Positions 56,629 to 64,000 of a stretch of DNA of 64,000 bases are shown here, piece after piece (position 1 is the first letter of the stretch; each line of letters opens with the position of its first letter). Under the pieces are notes generated by a model, which was given only the letters and a program-made list of their open reading frames with translations, was not told the DNA's origin and made no database searches. Source of the stretch: Desulfosporosinus lacus DSM 15449 (GTDB lineage Bacteria; Bacillota; Desulfitobacteriia; Desulfitobacteriales; Desulfitobacteriaceae); the NCBI RefSeq assembly GCF_900129935.1, contig NZ_FQXJ01000003.1:620001-684000 (forward strand), read 5' to 3'. The position numbers and the translations under genes were made by a program.

Positions 56629-57285
56629 ATGGGTCAGAGATTGGCGGCATCTGCTGAAAGTAAAGAGCTTATGTATTCACGTTGGCAACTTGCGCTGAAG
56701 CGGCTGCTTGACCTTTTAGTCGCTGTTGTTCTTCTTGTGATCATATCACCGTTGTGGCTTTTTATAGTCCTTTGGATTCGCTTGGATTCTTCGGGACCGG
56801 CCATTTTCACACAAACCCGGGTGGGACTTTGGGGCAAGCCCTATACTATTTATAAGTTCAGGACGATGTCAGCGAATGCGGATGCCTTAATGAAGTCAAA
56901 GCTGGAAAAAGTTGAAAATCTCGAAAACTTCGTTTTCCAGGAGAAAAATGATCCCCGGATTACACGGAGCGGGAAGTTTTTGCGTAAAACCAGTTTGGAT
57001 GAACTCCCTCAGCTCCTAAATATTTTGCTTGGCAATATGAGTCTTGTAGGACCTCGCCCGGAGGTTCCGGATATTGCAAAACACTACACGCCAGAACAAC
57101 GCCTGCGCCTTAACGTCTTGCCGGGGGTCACTGGATTAGCCCAAGTCAACGGGCGGAGTGAACTAACCTTGGGAGAAACCCTCGCCTATGATGTGGAATA
57201 CGTCAGGCGATGGAATATCTGGTTGGATTTATCGATTTTGTGGAAAACTTTCTCCGTCGTCTTCTCCGGTAAAGGGGCTTACTAA
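56629..57285 (+). CDS. Initiating undecaprenyl-phosphate sugar phosphotransferase
   Basis: 218 residues from ATG 56629 (AAAGGAG). One N-terminal hydrophobic segment then the bacterial sugar transferase domain: KRLLDLLVAVVLL, GPAIFTQTRVGLWGKPYTIY, KFRTMSANAD, and the C-terminal RKTSLDELPQLLNILLGNMS and VGPRPEVPD. Transfers a sugar-1-phosphate to the lipid carrier and so starts the repeat unit; with PglE-like and CapD-like genes present, a 4-amino-6-deoxy sugar is a candidate first sugar. Confidence 0.92.
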   Translation: MGQRLAASAESKELMYSRWQLALKRLLDLLVAVVLLVIISPLWLFIVLWIRLDSSGPAIFTQTRVGLWGKPYTIYKFRTMSANADALMKSKLEKVENLENFVFQEKNDPRITRSGKFLRKTSLDELPQLLNILLGNMSLVGPRPEVPDIAKHYTPEQRLRLNVLPGVTGLAQVNGRSELTLGETLAYDVEYVRRWNIWLDLSILWKTFSVVFSGKGAY

Positions 57286-58283
57286 TGAATAAACGATCAT
57301 CAGAACAGCTAAAAGGAATTGCGATCCTTTTGGTTGTTTTCGGGCACCTGTTTGTGACAAAGTTCATTAACAGCCAGAACGCAGCCTTTGGTTATTTAGG
57401 CGCACAAGGGGTGGCCATTTTCTTAATACTTTCGGGCTATGGAATGACAACATCCTTTTTAAAAAATGGGATCGATCATAAATTCCTTGTACGGCGGTTA
57501 CGAACTGTATTGCTTCCTTATTCCTTAGTGACTCTGATATGGTTTTTGTATGATTATACTAAAGGCATAATTTATCCCACATGGACAATCGCGCTTTCTT
57601 TAATAGGCTTGGATTTTCAATTCACTTTGGATGCCACGATGTGGTACATATCCTTTATCTTGATGTGGTATCTGGTTTTCTATCTTGTATTCAGCCTTAA
57701 GCTACCTAATGTTTTGAAAGTCGGGTTGCTATTCGGATTTGCCTATCTTTTACGATATCATTCTAGGGTGAGTTTCACGGAACCAGTTTATTGGCAATGG
57801 GGTCTTCACGCTGTCATGTTCCCGCTGGGAGCACTCTTCGCCCTAGTAAGACTGCAAAACTTAAGTGAGAAAATCATTACAATACTATTTAGCTTTAGCG
57901 GGATCGCAGGCTTGGCGGTATATTTCATTAACCTCAAGGATAATGCCCTCGGTTTAGGACCTTACATGCTCTCTAATTTAGGTTTCGCCATAGCGACTGT
58001 CTCGTTGATGATTATTTTGGAGCGATTTGGGCTTTATTCAAGGTTGCTTGGGTTTATTGGTTCGATTTCCTATGAAATTTATTTATTTGAGGCTGTTTTC
58101 ATGTATAAGCTCTGTCTGCCTTATGTTTTGCCAAACAAAGTACTGTCCCTTAGTCTTTATATTCTAGTCTTGATTGGATCAAGTCTATTACTTAAAAATG
58201 TTCTAAGGTTCTCGCTTAGCGCCGTCTCGCGCAAACTAAGTTTGAATCGTGAAGAGGTTCAGGGGCAAGGTCTTTCAGGATAA
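57285..58283 (+). CDS. Membrane acyltransferase (acyltransferase 3 family)
   Basis: 332 residues, about nine to ten hydrophobic segments. EQLKGIAILLVVFGHLFVTKF carries the family His; AQGVAIFLILSGYGMTTSF is the usual second segment. Starts on the last base of the upstream gene's stop (TAATG), so it belongs to the same operon and probably decorates the same polymer. Confidence 0.85.
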   Translation: MNKRSSEQLKGIAILLVVFGHLFVTKFINSQNAAFGYLGAQGVAIFLILSGYGMTTSFLKNGIDHKFLVRRLRTVLLPYSLVTLIWFLYDYTKGIIYPTWTIALSLIGLDFQFTLDATMWYISFILMWYLVFYLVFSLKLPNVLKVGLLFGFAYLLRYHSRVSFTEPVYWQWGLHAVMFPLGALFALVRLQNLSEKIITILFSFSGIAGLAVYFINLKDNALGLGPYMLSNLGFAIATVSLMIILERFGLYSRLLGFIGSISYEIYLFEAVFMYKLCLPYVLPNKVLSLSLYILVLIGSSLLLKNVLRFSLSAVSRKLSLNREEVQGQGLSG

Positions 58284-58485
58284 AGTATAGGGTAATGGCG
58301 CTATGACAACTTCTTGTCTTGGTCTAAAATCAGTATTTAGCCAATTCTGATGTGACAAATGTAACACCTTTAGCATAACTCTAAAATGAAAATAAGGGAT
58401 AAATAACCAATAAATGGTTATGATTTATTGGGGAAGGATCTAAAGAATACTAAGAACAATTCATAAAAAGCAGGACGTTTCAGGG

Positions 58486-58511
58486 AGGAACTGCTTTCTA
58501 TCTTGTCGAAT
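58486..58511 (+). promoter_or_regulatory. Sigma-H-like promoter with Spo0A box upstream of dlt
   Basis: AGGAACT (58486-58492), 15-base spacer, GAAT (58508-58511), matching the AGGA..GAAT pattern of sigma-H. TGTCGAA at 58504-58510 is a Spo0A-box match overlapping the -10. The same two elements with the same 15-base spacer recur at 63051-63076. Confidence 0.55.
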
Positions 58512-58547
58512 AGGAAAAGAAGGTTCTTGCATAGAGGAGGAATAAAC

Positions 58548-58784
58548 GTGATAAGAGAAAAGATTCTTGATATACTTACCGATATTTGTGGTACAGATGA
58601 GATAAAGCGGAACCCGGATCTGGAATTATTTAAGAATGGATTGCTTGATTCCTTTGGAATCATTGAATTATTTGTGGCCATTCACGAGCAGCTGGCCATT
58701 GAAGTGGCCCCAACAGAAATGGAACGTGAGGAATGGGAGACCGCCAATAAAATCATTGCTTACCTGGAGGAGCGTAGGGGTTGA
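58548..58784 (+). CDS. dltC: D-alanyl carrier protein
   Basis: 78 residues from GTG 58548 (AGAGGAGGA upstream). Acyl-carrier-type fold; the phosphopantetheine Ser is in GLLDSFGIIEL. Carries D-alanine activated by DltA for transfer to teichoic acids. First gene of a dlt operon in unusual order; its stop overlaps the dltD start. Confidence 0.92.
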   Translation: MIREKILDILTDICGTDEIKRNPDLELFKNGLLDSFGIIELFVAIHEQLAIEVAPTEMEREEWETANKIIAYLEERRG

Positions 58785-60004
58785 TGATTCGAAGTCGACT
58801 AGGGCCAATGCTTATTGCCGTGCTTCTCTTTGCTGTAACAATAGTTTGGATGGGCCCACTGACTCAACAGGTTGTGGGGCTTTTTTGGCTTAAACAAGGC
58901 GTTACCCAAACCATCGGCGGCTCCCAAACTCCTGTAAGTTTTCAGGGTACGATCTTGCAGGAAAAAGCCCTGGAGTCCCCGGATATTCTTCCTGTTTACG
59001 GGTCTTCAGAATTTTCGGCTGTCTCGGAATTTCATCCGTCACTTCTTTTTGAGGGAAAACCCACCGGGTTTGCCCCTTTTCTTGTGGGGAGAGGAGGGAC
59101 CCAGGACATTATCCATGCTCTAAACATGGCAGCTTTAGGAGAGTCTCTTAAGGGCAAAAAAATTGCCGTAATACTTTCTGCACAATGGTTTACTCCGGAA
59201 GGAATCAGTCCCGCGTATTTTAAACAGAATTTTTCCCCGCTCCACGCCTATCAAATGGTTTTTAACTCCTCTTTATCTGCAGAGACTAAAACTTCATTAA
59301 TAACCCGCCTCTTAGACTTTCCCGAAGCCTTTGAGGAGCAACCCACTCTCTATGCGCTTCTAAACCAGCACTTGCTTACAAGCCAAAAACCAAGCTTTGG
59401 GAGTCTGAGATTAGCAGTTCGGGGAAGAGTTGAAATGGCCGCCCTCGAAGCTCAAGACGCGTTAAAAACCATTGCCTACGCCCGGCTAATCAACCCAAAA
59501 AGTGTTTCAATAAATGCTGCTGTAACGGCACCGCCTCTTGCCTCATGGCAGGAATTAAAAGAGAAGGCCACCAGGCAGGGTGAAAAAATGGCCCAAAATA
59601 ATCGCTTTGGCATCTTAGATCAGTACTATTCAGAGAATATACAACCCAAGCTCGCGGAGAATAGGAATTCATCGCCCCATTCAGGACTATATCCCTCGCC
59701 TGAATACCAGGATCTGGAGCTATTGTTGAATTTGCTCCAAGAGACTAAGGCTCAACCGATGTTTATTATTGTGCCAGTCAATGGAACTTGGTATGATTAT
59801 ACAGGTTTTCCGATAGATGAACGTAAGGCGTATTATTTACGAGCTGAGAAGATGATCAAGGACAGAGGGTTTGCGGTTGCAAATTTCGGAGATCACGAAT
59901 ATGATGCTTACTTCTTGCAGGACACGATGCACTTGGGCTGGAAAGGGTGGGTGAACATCGATGAAGTACTGGACGGATTTTATCACGAAAGGGAAGGGAC
60001 CTAA
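58784..60004 (+). CDS. dltD: D-alanyl-lipoteichoic acid biosynthesis protein DltD
   Basis: 406 residues from ATG 58784, overlapping dltC stop. N-terminal hydrophobic anchor (about 8-35), then an extracellular SGNH-hydrolase-like domain: the Ser motif YGSSEFSAV and the C-terminal DTMHLGWKGW with the catalytic Asp-x-x-His. Takes part in D-alanine transfer on the outside of the membrane. dltX overlaps its 3' end in another frame. Confidence 0.93.
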   Translation: MIRSRLGPMLIAVLLFAVTIVWMGPLTQQVVGLFWLKQGVTQTIGGSQTPVSFQGTILQEKALESPDILPVYGSSEFSAVSEFHPSLLFEGKPTGFAPFLVGRGGTQDIIHALNMAALGESLKGKKIAVILSAQWFTPEGISPAYFKQNFSPLHAYQMVFNSSLSAETKTSLITRLLDFPEAFEEQPTLYALLNQHLLTSQKPSFGSLRLAVRGRVEMAALEAQDALKTIAYARLINPKSVSINAAVTAPPLASWQELKEKATRQGEKMAQNNRFGILDQYYSENIQPKLAENRNSSPHSGLYPSPEYQDLELLLNLLQETKAQPMFIIVPVNGTWYDYTGFPIDERKAYYLRAEKMIKDRGFAVANFGDHEYDAYFLQDTMHLGWKGWVNIDEVLDGFYHEREGT

Positions 60005-60134
60005 GGAATGGAATCCCACCTTAATATGGTGTGGCCGAATTGCCTATTACTACCTTATCCTGATGGGGTTGTTTATTCTTTATTTAGTGCAAAAGCAACA
60101 AACTACAGTTCCGTTTATTTACAATAACTTTTAG
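59961..60134 (+). CDS. dltX: DltX small membrane peptide
   Basis: 57 residues, overlapping the end of dltD by 44 bases in a different frame. A charged N-terminal part is followed by one membrane helix (RIAYYYLILMGLFILYLV) and the C-terminus VPFIYNNF, close to the FIYNEF ending of DltX proteins. The ribosome site is weak (AAAGGGTGGG 12 bases away). DltX is known as the small essential partner in D-alanylation and normally precedes dltA, as it does here. Too short for standard ORF cut-offs. Confidence 0.85.
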   Translation: MKYWTDFITKGKGPKEWNPTLIWCGRIAYYYLILMGLFILYLVQKQQTTVPFIYNNF

Positions 60135-60154
60135 GCGAATGGGGAATGTGTTTC

Positions 60155-61747
60155 ATGCTTAGTGAAAAAATCCATGATTGGTCCATAAGATGTCCGGAGC
60201 GGGTGGCACATCGACATGGGAATTCAGCTTTAACCTATGCTTCTTTAGAAAGCGGATCTAATGCTGCTGCAGTGTGGCTTCATGAACTGAATTTAGCTGA
60301 GGGAATAACTCGCCAAACTCCGGTTGTGGTGTATGGGCATAAAGAAAATGAGATGCTGGTATTATTTATGGCTTGCGTCAAAGCAGGCCATCCTTATATT
60401 CCTGTGGATTCCTCCGTGCCGGCGGAGCGACTGTGGCAAATTATTGAGGCTTCTGGCGCAAGAACAGTCCTTTCTCCTCAAATTGTGCCTAAAGGGGATG
60501 CCTCGCCCAAAGTTATGATCGAAGAAATGATTTCCCTGGACGGGCAGGACAGTATCCTTAAGGGATATCAATTGGAAGTACCGTCATCCTCATGGCAGGT
60601 ACAACCGGATGAAGTTTACTACATCATCTACACCTCCGGCAGTACAGGCGTACCCAAGGGAGTTCAGATTACCCTGGGGGCCTTAGAGAGTTTTCTCAAC
60701 TGGGTCAACCCGGCCTTTCAGCCAGAGGAAATGAATGAGGTCTTTCTCAATCAGGCCCCCTTTTCCTTTGACCTTTCGGTGATGGATTTATATATGTCCT
60801 TAAGTACAGGAGGGACCCTTTGGAGTGTGGACAAAAACCAAATTGCTAACCCCAAAGAACTCTTTGCCTCCTTGGCTTCCTCGAAAATTAGTTACTGGGT
60901 ATCAACCCCTTCCTTTGCCGAGGTATGTTTAATGGATCCCAGTTTTAATGATACCCTGTTGCCCCAGGTCAAGGGTTTTCTCTTCTGCGGAGAGATTCTT
61001 ACCCATGATTGTGCTTCCAAACTGGCTCAGCGCTTTCCGCGAGCAAAGGTGGAAAATCTCTATGGCCCCACCGAAGCCACAGTGGCGGTAACTAACCTGA
61101 CCATCACCCAGGACATTCTGAACGGGTTTAATCCACTTCCGGTAGGAAGGGTTAAACCGGATGCTCTGGTCCTCATTTGTGATACCGATCACCTCACGGC
61201 AACGATAGCCGCCGAGAAGGGGATTTTGCCCCAAAGACCTGAGACCCTGTCCGAGGGAGAGGCGGGGGAGCTGGTTATTGCCGGCCCCAATGTGAGTGTG
61301 GGTTACCTTAACAATCCAGAGCAAACTGCCAAGGCCTTTTTTAGCTGGCAAGAACAAGGGGTAACTTGGAATGCTTACCGAACGGGAGATTCTGGGCTGT
61401 TTAAAGAGGGCTTCCTCTTTTACCAAGGCAGGTTAGATTTTCAGGTTAAACTTCATGGTTACCGGATCGAATTAGGAGAAATCGAGGAAAATCTCAGGCG
61501 ATTAGCGATGGTTGAGAATGCTGTAGTTTTACCCATTGAACGACGGGGTAAAGTGGAATATTTACAGGCCTTTATTACAGTGAGTAAGCCTGTGGAAGAC
61601 GAATTTACGGCGACTCTTGCTCTGAAGGAAGATTTGCGCAGACACCTGCCCGAATATATGATCCCGCGCCGGTTTAAATTCATCGAGAAAATGCCCATGA
61701 CACCGAATGGTAAGGCAGACCGGCGTGCTTTGTTGGGAGGCCAATAA
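60155..61747 (+). CDS. dltA: D-alanine--D-alanyl carrier protein ligase
   Basis: Adenylates D-alanine and loads it on DltC. 530 residues from ATG 60155 (GGGGAA upstream), a little longer than typical DltA. ANL-family motifs: IYTSGSTGVPKGVQ, SFDLSVMDLYMSL, LYGPTEATVAVT, YRTGDSGLF, HGYRIELGEIEENL and the C-terminal TPNGKADRRAL with the catalytic Lys. It shares the A-domain fold with the NRPS upstream in the window, but the neighbours place it firmly in the dlt operon. Confidence 0.93.
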   Translation: MLSEKIHDWSIRCPERVAHRHGNSALTYASLESGSNAAAVWLHELNLAEGITRQTPVVVYGHKENEMLVLFMACVKAGHPYIPVDSSVPAERLWQIIEASGARTVLSPQIVPKGDASPKVMIEEMISLDGQDSILKGYQLEVPSSSWQVQPDEVYYIIYTSGSTGVPKGVQITLGALESFLNWVNPAFQPEEMNEVFLNQAPFSFDLSVMDLYMSLSTGGTLWSVDKNQIANPKELFASLASSKISYWVSTPSFAEVCLMDPSFNDTLLPQVKGFLFCGEILTHDCASKLAQRFPRAKVENLYGPTEATVAVTNLTITQDILNGFNPLPVGRVKPDALVLICDTDHLTATIAAEKGILPQRPETLSEGEAGELVIAGPNVSVGYLNNPEQTAKAFFSWQEQGVTWNAYRTGDSGLFKEGFLFYQGRLDFQVKLHGYRIELGEIEENLRRLAMVENAVVLPIERRGKVEYLQAFITVSKPVEDEFTATLALKEDLRRHLPEYMIPRRFKFIEKMPMTPNGKADRRALLGGQ

Positions 61748-62920
61748 ATGACGCCTTTTGAGGACTTTTCCTTTTTTATCTATTTGCTTATCCCAATGGT
61801 CCCAGCAGTTTTGCTTGGGATTCTCGGAGTATCCGGTAAAGTACGAGCTGCCTGGGTCTTACTTTCTACCTTGGGTATGCTTCTGCTCATTGGACGACCA
61901 CTGAGCGTGCTCTATCAGATTGAAGGCTATCTTTTGTTCCAATGGATTATAGTACGGCTTTACTTGTCCTATCGACTGAGTACACTGGGAAAAAATCGCG
62001 CCGGTGTCTTTTATCTGGTAACTTTCTTAGCGATTCTGCCCTTAGTGATCGTAAAAATTAACCCTAGTTTTATAGCGTTGGGATTTTGGCAAACTGTGAT
62101 CGGGTTTATAGGGATTTCCTATTTAACCTTCCGTACGGCAGGGATCATTATGGAAATTCGCGATGGGTTGATTAAAGAGGTTCGATTAGTGGATTTCATC
62201 AGTTTTGTCCTCTTTTTCCCGACCATTGCCTCCGGTCCGATTGACCGCTACCGACGCTTTGTTACAGATCTCTATAAACCCCTTACCCGGCAGGAATATG
62301 GTGAGCTGGCCATCCAGGGAATGGACTATATTTTCCGGGGCTTTCTGTATAAGTTTATTATCGCCTATCTTATCAATAAGTATTGGCTTGAGCCCTTGAA
62401 CCAGACCTTTGGATTCCTGCCAACCCTTAAGTACATGTACGTTTACGGCTTTTATCTCTTCTTTAATTTTGCCGGATATAGCGCGTTCGCTATCGGAGTC
62501 AGTTATCTGATGGGTATTAAGACTCCCATCAACTTTGATAAACCCTTTATTTCTAAAAATATTAAAGATTTCTGGAACCGTTGGCATATTTCGTTGTCAT
62601 TTTGGTTTAGAGATTACATCTACATGCGTTTTGTCCTTGATTCAGCTAAGAAAAAGCGCTTTAAAAATCGTTATACGGCTTCCTATGTGGGTTATCTCTT
62701 CCTTTTTGGCATTATGGGAGTATGGCACGGAACCCAGCTCCAGTATGTCTTGTATGGGCTCTATCATGCGGGACTGATGATTGGCTTTGACTTTCTGGAA
62801 CGCAAGAACAAAACCTGGAAGTATTGGGGGACAGGACCGATCTGGGATCTGTCAGCGATATTGGTGACCTTTCATTTTGTGATGTTTGGTTTTCTGATTT
62901 TTTCCGGCCGCCTGGTATAA
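61748..62920 (+). CDS. dltB: D-alanyl transfer protein, MBOAT family
   Basis: Membrane-bound O-acyltransferase, 390 residues with about 11 hydrophobic segments, starting on the base after dltA's stop. GISYLTFRTAGIIMEIRDG, FPTIASGPIDRYRRF, FWNRWHISLSFWFRDYIY and the catalytic His in GVWHGTQLQYVLYG are standard. Moves D-alanine from DltC to the outside. Last gene of the operon. Confidence 0.95.
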   Translation: MTPFEDFSFFIYLLIPMVPAVLLGILGVSGKVRAAWVLLSTLGMLLLIGRPLSVLYQIEGYLLFQWIIVRLYLSYRLSTLGKNRAGVFYLVTFLAILPLVIVKINPSFIALGFWQTVIGFIGISYLTFRTAGIIMEIRDGLIKEVRLVDFISFVLFFPTIASGPIDRYRRFVTDLYKPLTRQEYGELAIQGMDYIFRGFLYKFIIAYLINKYWLEPLNQTFGFLPTLKYMYVYGFYLFFNFAGYSAFAIGVSYLMGIKTPINFDKPFISKNIKDFWNRWHISLSFWFRDYIYMRFVLDSAKKKRFKNRYTASYVGYLFLFGIMGVWHGTQLQYVLYGLYHAGLMIGFDFLERKNKTWKYWGTGPIWDLSAILVTFHFVMFGFLIFSGRLV

Positions 62921-62953
62921 ATGGCGGCGATCAACTTCATCTTGTATGCTCTC

Positions 62954-63001
62954 GGCCCTGCTAGGTCAACTGTATCAGTTAGATTTAGGGGGCTTTTTTT
63001 T
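62954..63001 (+). terminator. Intrinsic terminator of the dlt operon
   Basis: Imperfect stem GCCC..TAGGTCAACTG / CAGTTAGATTTA..GGGC around TAT, then eight Ts. Confidence 0.75.
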
Positions 63002-63013
63002 ATCCAATCGTAA

Positions 63014-63034
63014 GGCTCCCACTTCTACAAGTGG
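63014..63034. repeat. Partial copy of the CCCACTTC hairpin repeat
   Basis: CTCCCACTT-CTAC-AAGTGG, the same core as the hairpins at 41634 and 43141 but with shortened right arm. Confidence 0.5.
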
Positions 63035-63050
63035 AAAACAGTTTTTGGGC

Positions 63051-63076
63051 AGGAATCCTCTCCTTTGGTGTCGAAT
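63051..63076 (+). promoter_or_regulatory. Sigma-H-like promoter with Spo0A box upstream of the transglycosylase gene
   Basis: AGGAATC (63051-63057), 15-base spacer, GAAT (63073-63076), with TGTCGAA at 63069-63075. Same layout as before dltC. Confidence 0.55.
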
Positions 63077-63123
63077 AAGAAATGGAATATTGTCTTAGAC
63101 ACATAGAGAGGGGTAGTAGGAGT

Positions 63124-64000
63124 ATGGGGGCACAACGCGTCAAGAAGATCATGGCAGTACTTATCATCGGACTTATTATTATCCAGCTAGTCCCGGCTAA
63201 ACCGGTCATGGCAGCCGTAGATCAGAAGGCCTATTATAATGAGATTGGTGAAAAGTTAGAGGATATGGCCAATAAATATAATATTCCGCCTGTACTCCTC
63301 AAAGCAGTTGCTTGGATGGAGAGTGGATGGAAGCAATGGGAACTGGATACTGCCACCGGACAGCCTATTACCGATAAACCGTTAATAGGACGTGACGGAA
63401 TTGGAATTGGGATTATGCAAGTTTCCTCATACGATCCCAAGGACACAGCGACTATGGACAGATTAAAAAATGATATCGACTATAATATTGAGATTGGTTG
63501 TCAGATGCTCAACCAAAAATGGCGGGCTTACCCCAAGATTGGTGACGGGGACCGTAATGTTTTAGAAAACTGGTATTTTGCCATCTGGGGTTACAATAGT
63601 TGGGCAACAAGAAATAATCCAAATTGCTTAACAGGTAAAACTGCTTATCAGGATTCAGTGTTTAGTTTGATGGGTCAAAAGTACAATAGTGCAATAACCT
63701 TTGCGCCGGGAGCCACAAAATTCCCGAAGGAACTTTTACCCCCGGTAAATCCTCCTTACTTATCCGGTCGTTGGAGTACCCCGGCCTCGATTCATTTAGG
63801 AGATTTAGAGATTGATGAAGACAGCTTGGTTGATTCCGGTGGAGGAACCGGTGCAGAATCCGCCAATGGTGATTACTGGTACAACTATGCTCGTTGGAGT
63901 TCGTATTATGCTTTAGGATTTTACGTTACTGCTTATAAGAGCCCATCGGTTACAGATAAAGAGGTTGTCGAAAAGAAAATTCTTAATGCCTATGGCAAAC
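63124..64000 (+). CDS. Secreted lytic transglycosylase-like protein (3' end cut by window edge)
   Basis: 292 codons to the edge, start ATG 63124 after AGGAG. Signal peptide (basic QRVKK, hydrophobic core, cleavage probably after VMA near residue 31). The SLT/lysozyme-like domain follows: catalytic Glu in AWMESGWKQWE, GIGIGIMQVSS, NIEIGCQMLNQKW and WGYNSWATRN. A region of unknown fold starts near residue 200. Likely cleaves peptidoglycan outside the cell, perhaps during sporulation given the promoter signature. The remainder lies beyond the window. Confidence 0.85.
   Translation, partial: MGAQRVKKIMAVLIIGLIIIQLVPAKPVMAAVDQKAYYNEIGEKLEDMANKYNIPPVLLKAVAWMESGWKQWELDTATGQPITDKPLIGRDGIGIGIMQVSSYDPKDTATMDRLKNDIDYNIEIGCQMLNQKWRAYPKIGDGDRNVLENWYFAIWGYNSWATRNNPNCLTGKTAYQDSVFSLMGQKYNSAITFAPGATKFPKELLPPVNPPYLSGRWSTPASIHLGDLEIDEDSLVDSGGGTGAESANGDYWYNYARWSSYYALGFYVTAYKSPSVTDKEVVEKKILNAYGK

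Noticed and set aside
60155-61747. Second NRPS adenylation domain
   Set aside because: Flanked by dltX, dltB, dltC and dltD and lacking fused C or T domains; it is DltA.

Overview
The window reads as chromosome of an anaerobic, spore-forming, low-to-mid GC Firmicute of the Peptococcaceae type; Desulfosporosinus or Desulfitobacterium is my best guess. Supporting signs are a hybrid-cluster protein, a trimeric NAD-linked [FeFe] hydrogenase, YjcZ-type sporulation peptides, D-alanylation (dlt) genes, strong AGGAGG ribosome sites and many GTG/TTG starts. The genus is inference. No rRNA, tRNA, CRISPR array, intact insertion sequence or phage gene was seen.

Layout. 1-8.4 kb: the end of a two-component system (kinase cut by the left edge), exonuclease III, an MgtC-like membrane protein, a gamma-carbonic anhydrase-like protein, an XRE regulator plus membrane-protein pair with a clear operator array, and hcp behind a CRP/FNR-type palindrome. 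8.5-11.4 kb: a 24-residue peptide ORF, an HD-GYP protein, DUF5317 and TcdA. 11.4-17.7 kb: the hydrogenase operon (hydC-hydB-hydA, minus strand) divergent from a MerR regulator and an acyl-CoA dehydrogenase. 18-25 kb: a DUF445 pair, amt-glnK behind a leader that looks ANTAR-controlled, two YjcZ-like peptides and glutamate dehydrogenase. 25-34.3 kb: a channel-like protein with an altered filter, a histidine kinase and an HD-GYP protein that converge and share one N-terminal membrane domain, a single-module NRPS (C-A-T-R, predicted glycine) and clpP.

35-58.3 kb is a long plus-strand surface-polysaccharide region: galU, two secreted proteins of unknown function, two membrane acyltransferases, a CapD-type dehydratase, a full WbpA-B-D-E-I-like set for a diacetamido-uronic acid sugar nucleotide, a Wzx-like flippase, two Wzy/ligase-like proteins, two GT4 glycosyltransferases, a second sugar aminotransferase and an initiating sugar-phosphate transferase. 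Between wbpB and wbpD lie two GC-rich, inverted, homologous hairpin elements, the most unusual structure in the window. 58.5-63 kb is a dlt operon in the order C-D-X-A-B, including a small overlapping dltX. The window ends inside a secreted lytic transglycosylase gene. The dlt operon and the transglycosylase share a promoter-like signature (sigma-H-like with an overlapping Spo0A box), which suggests coordinated envelope remodelling on entry to stationary phase or sporulation.

All family assignments come from reading motifs by eye; no database search was run.
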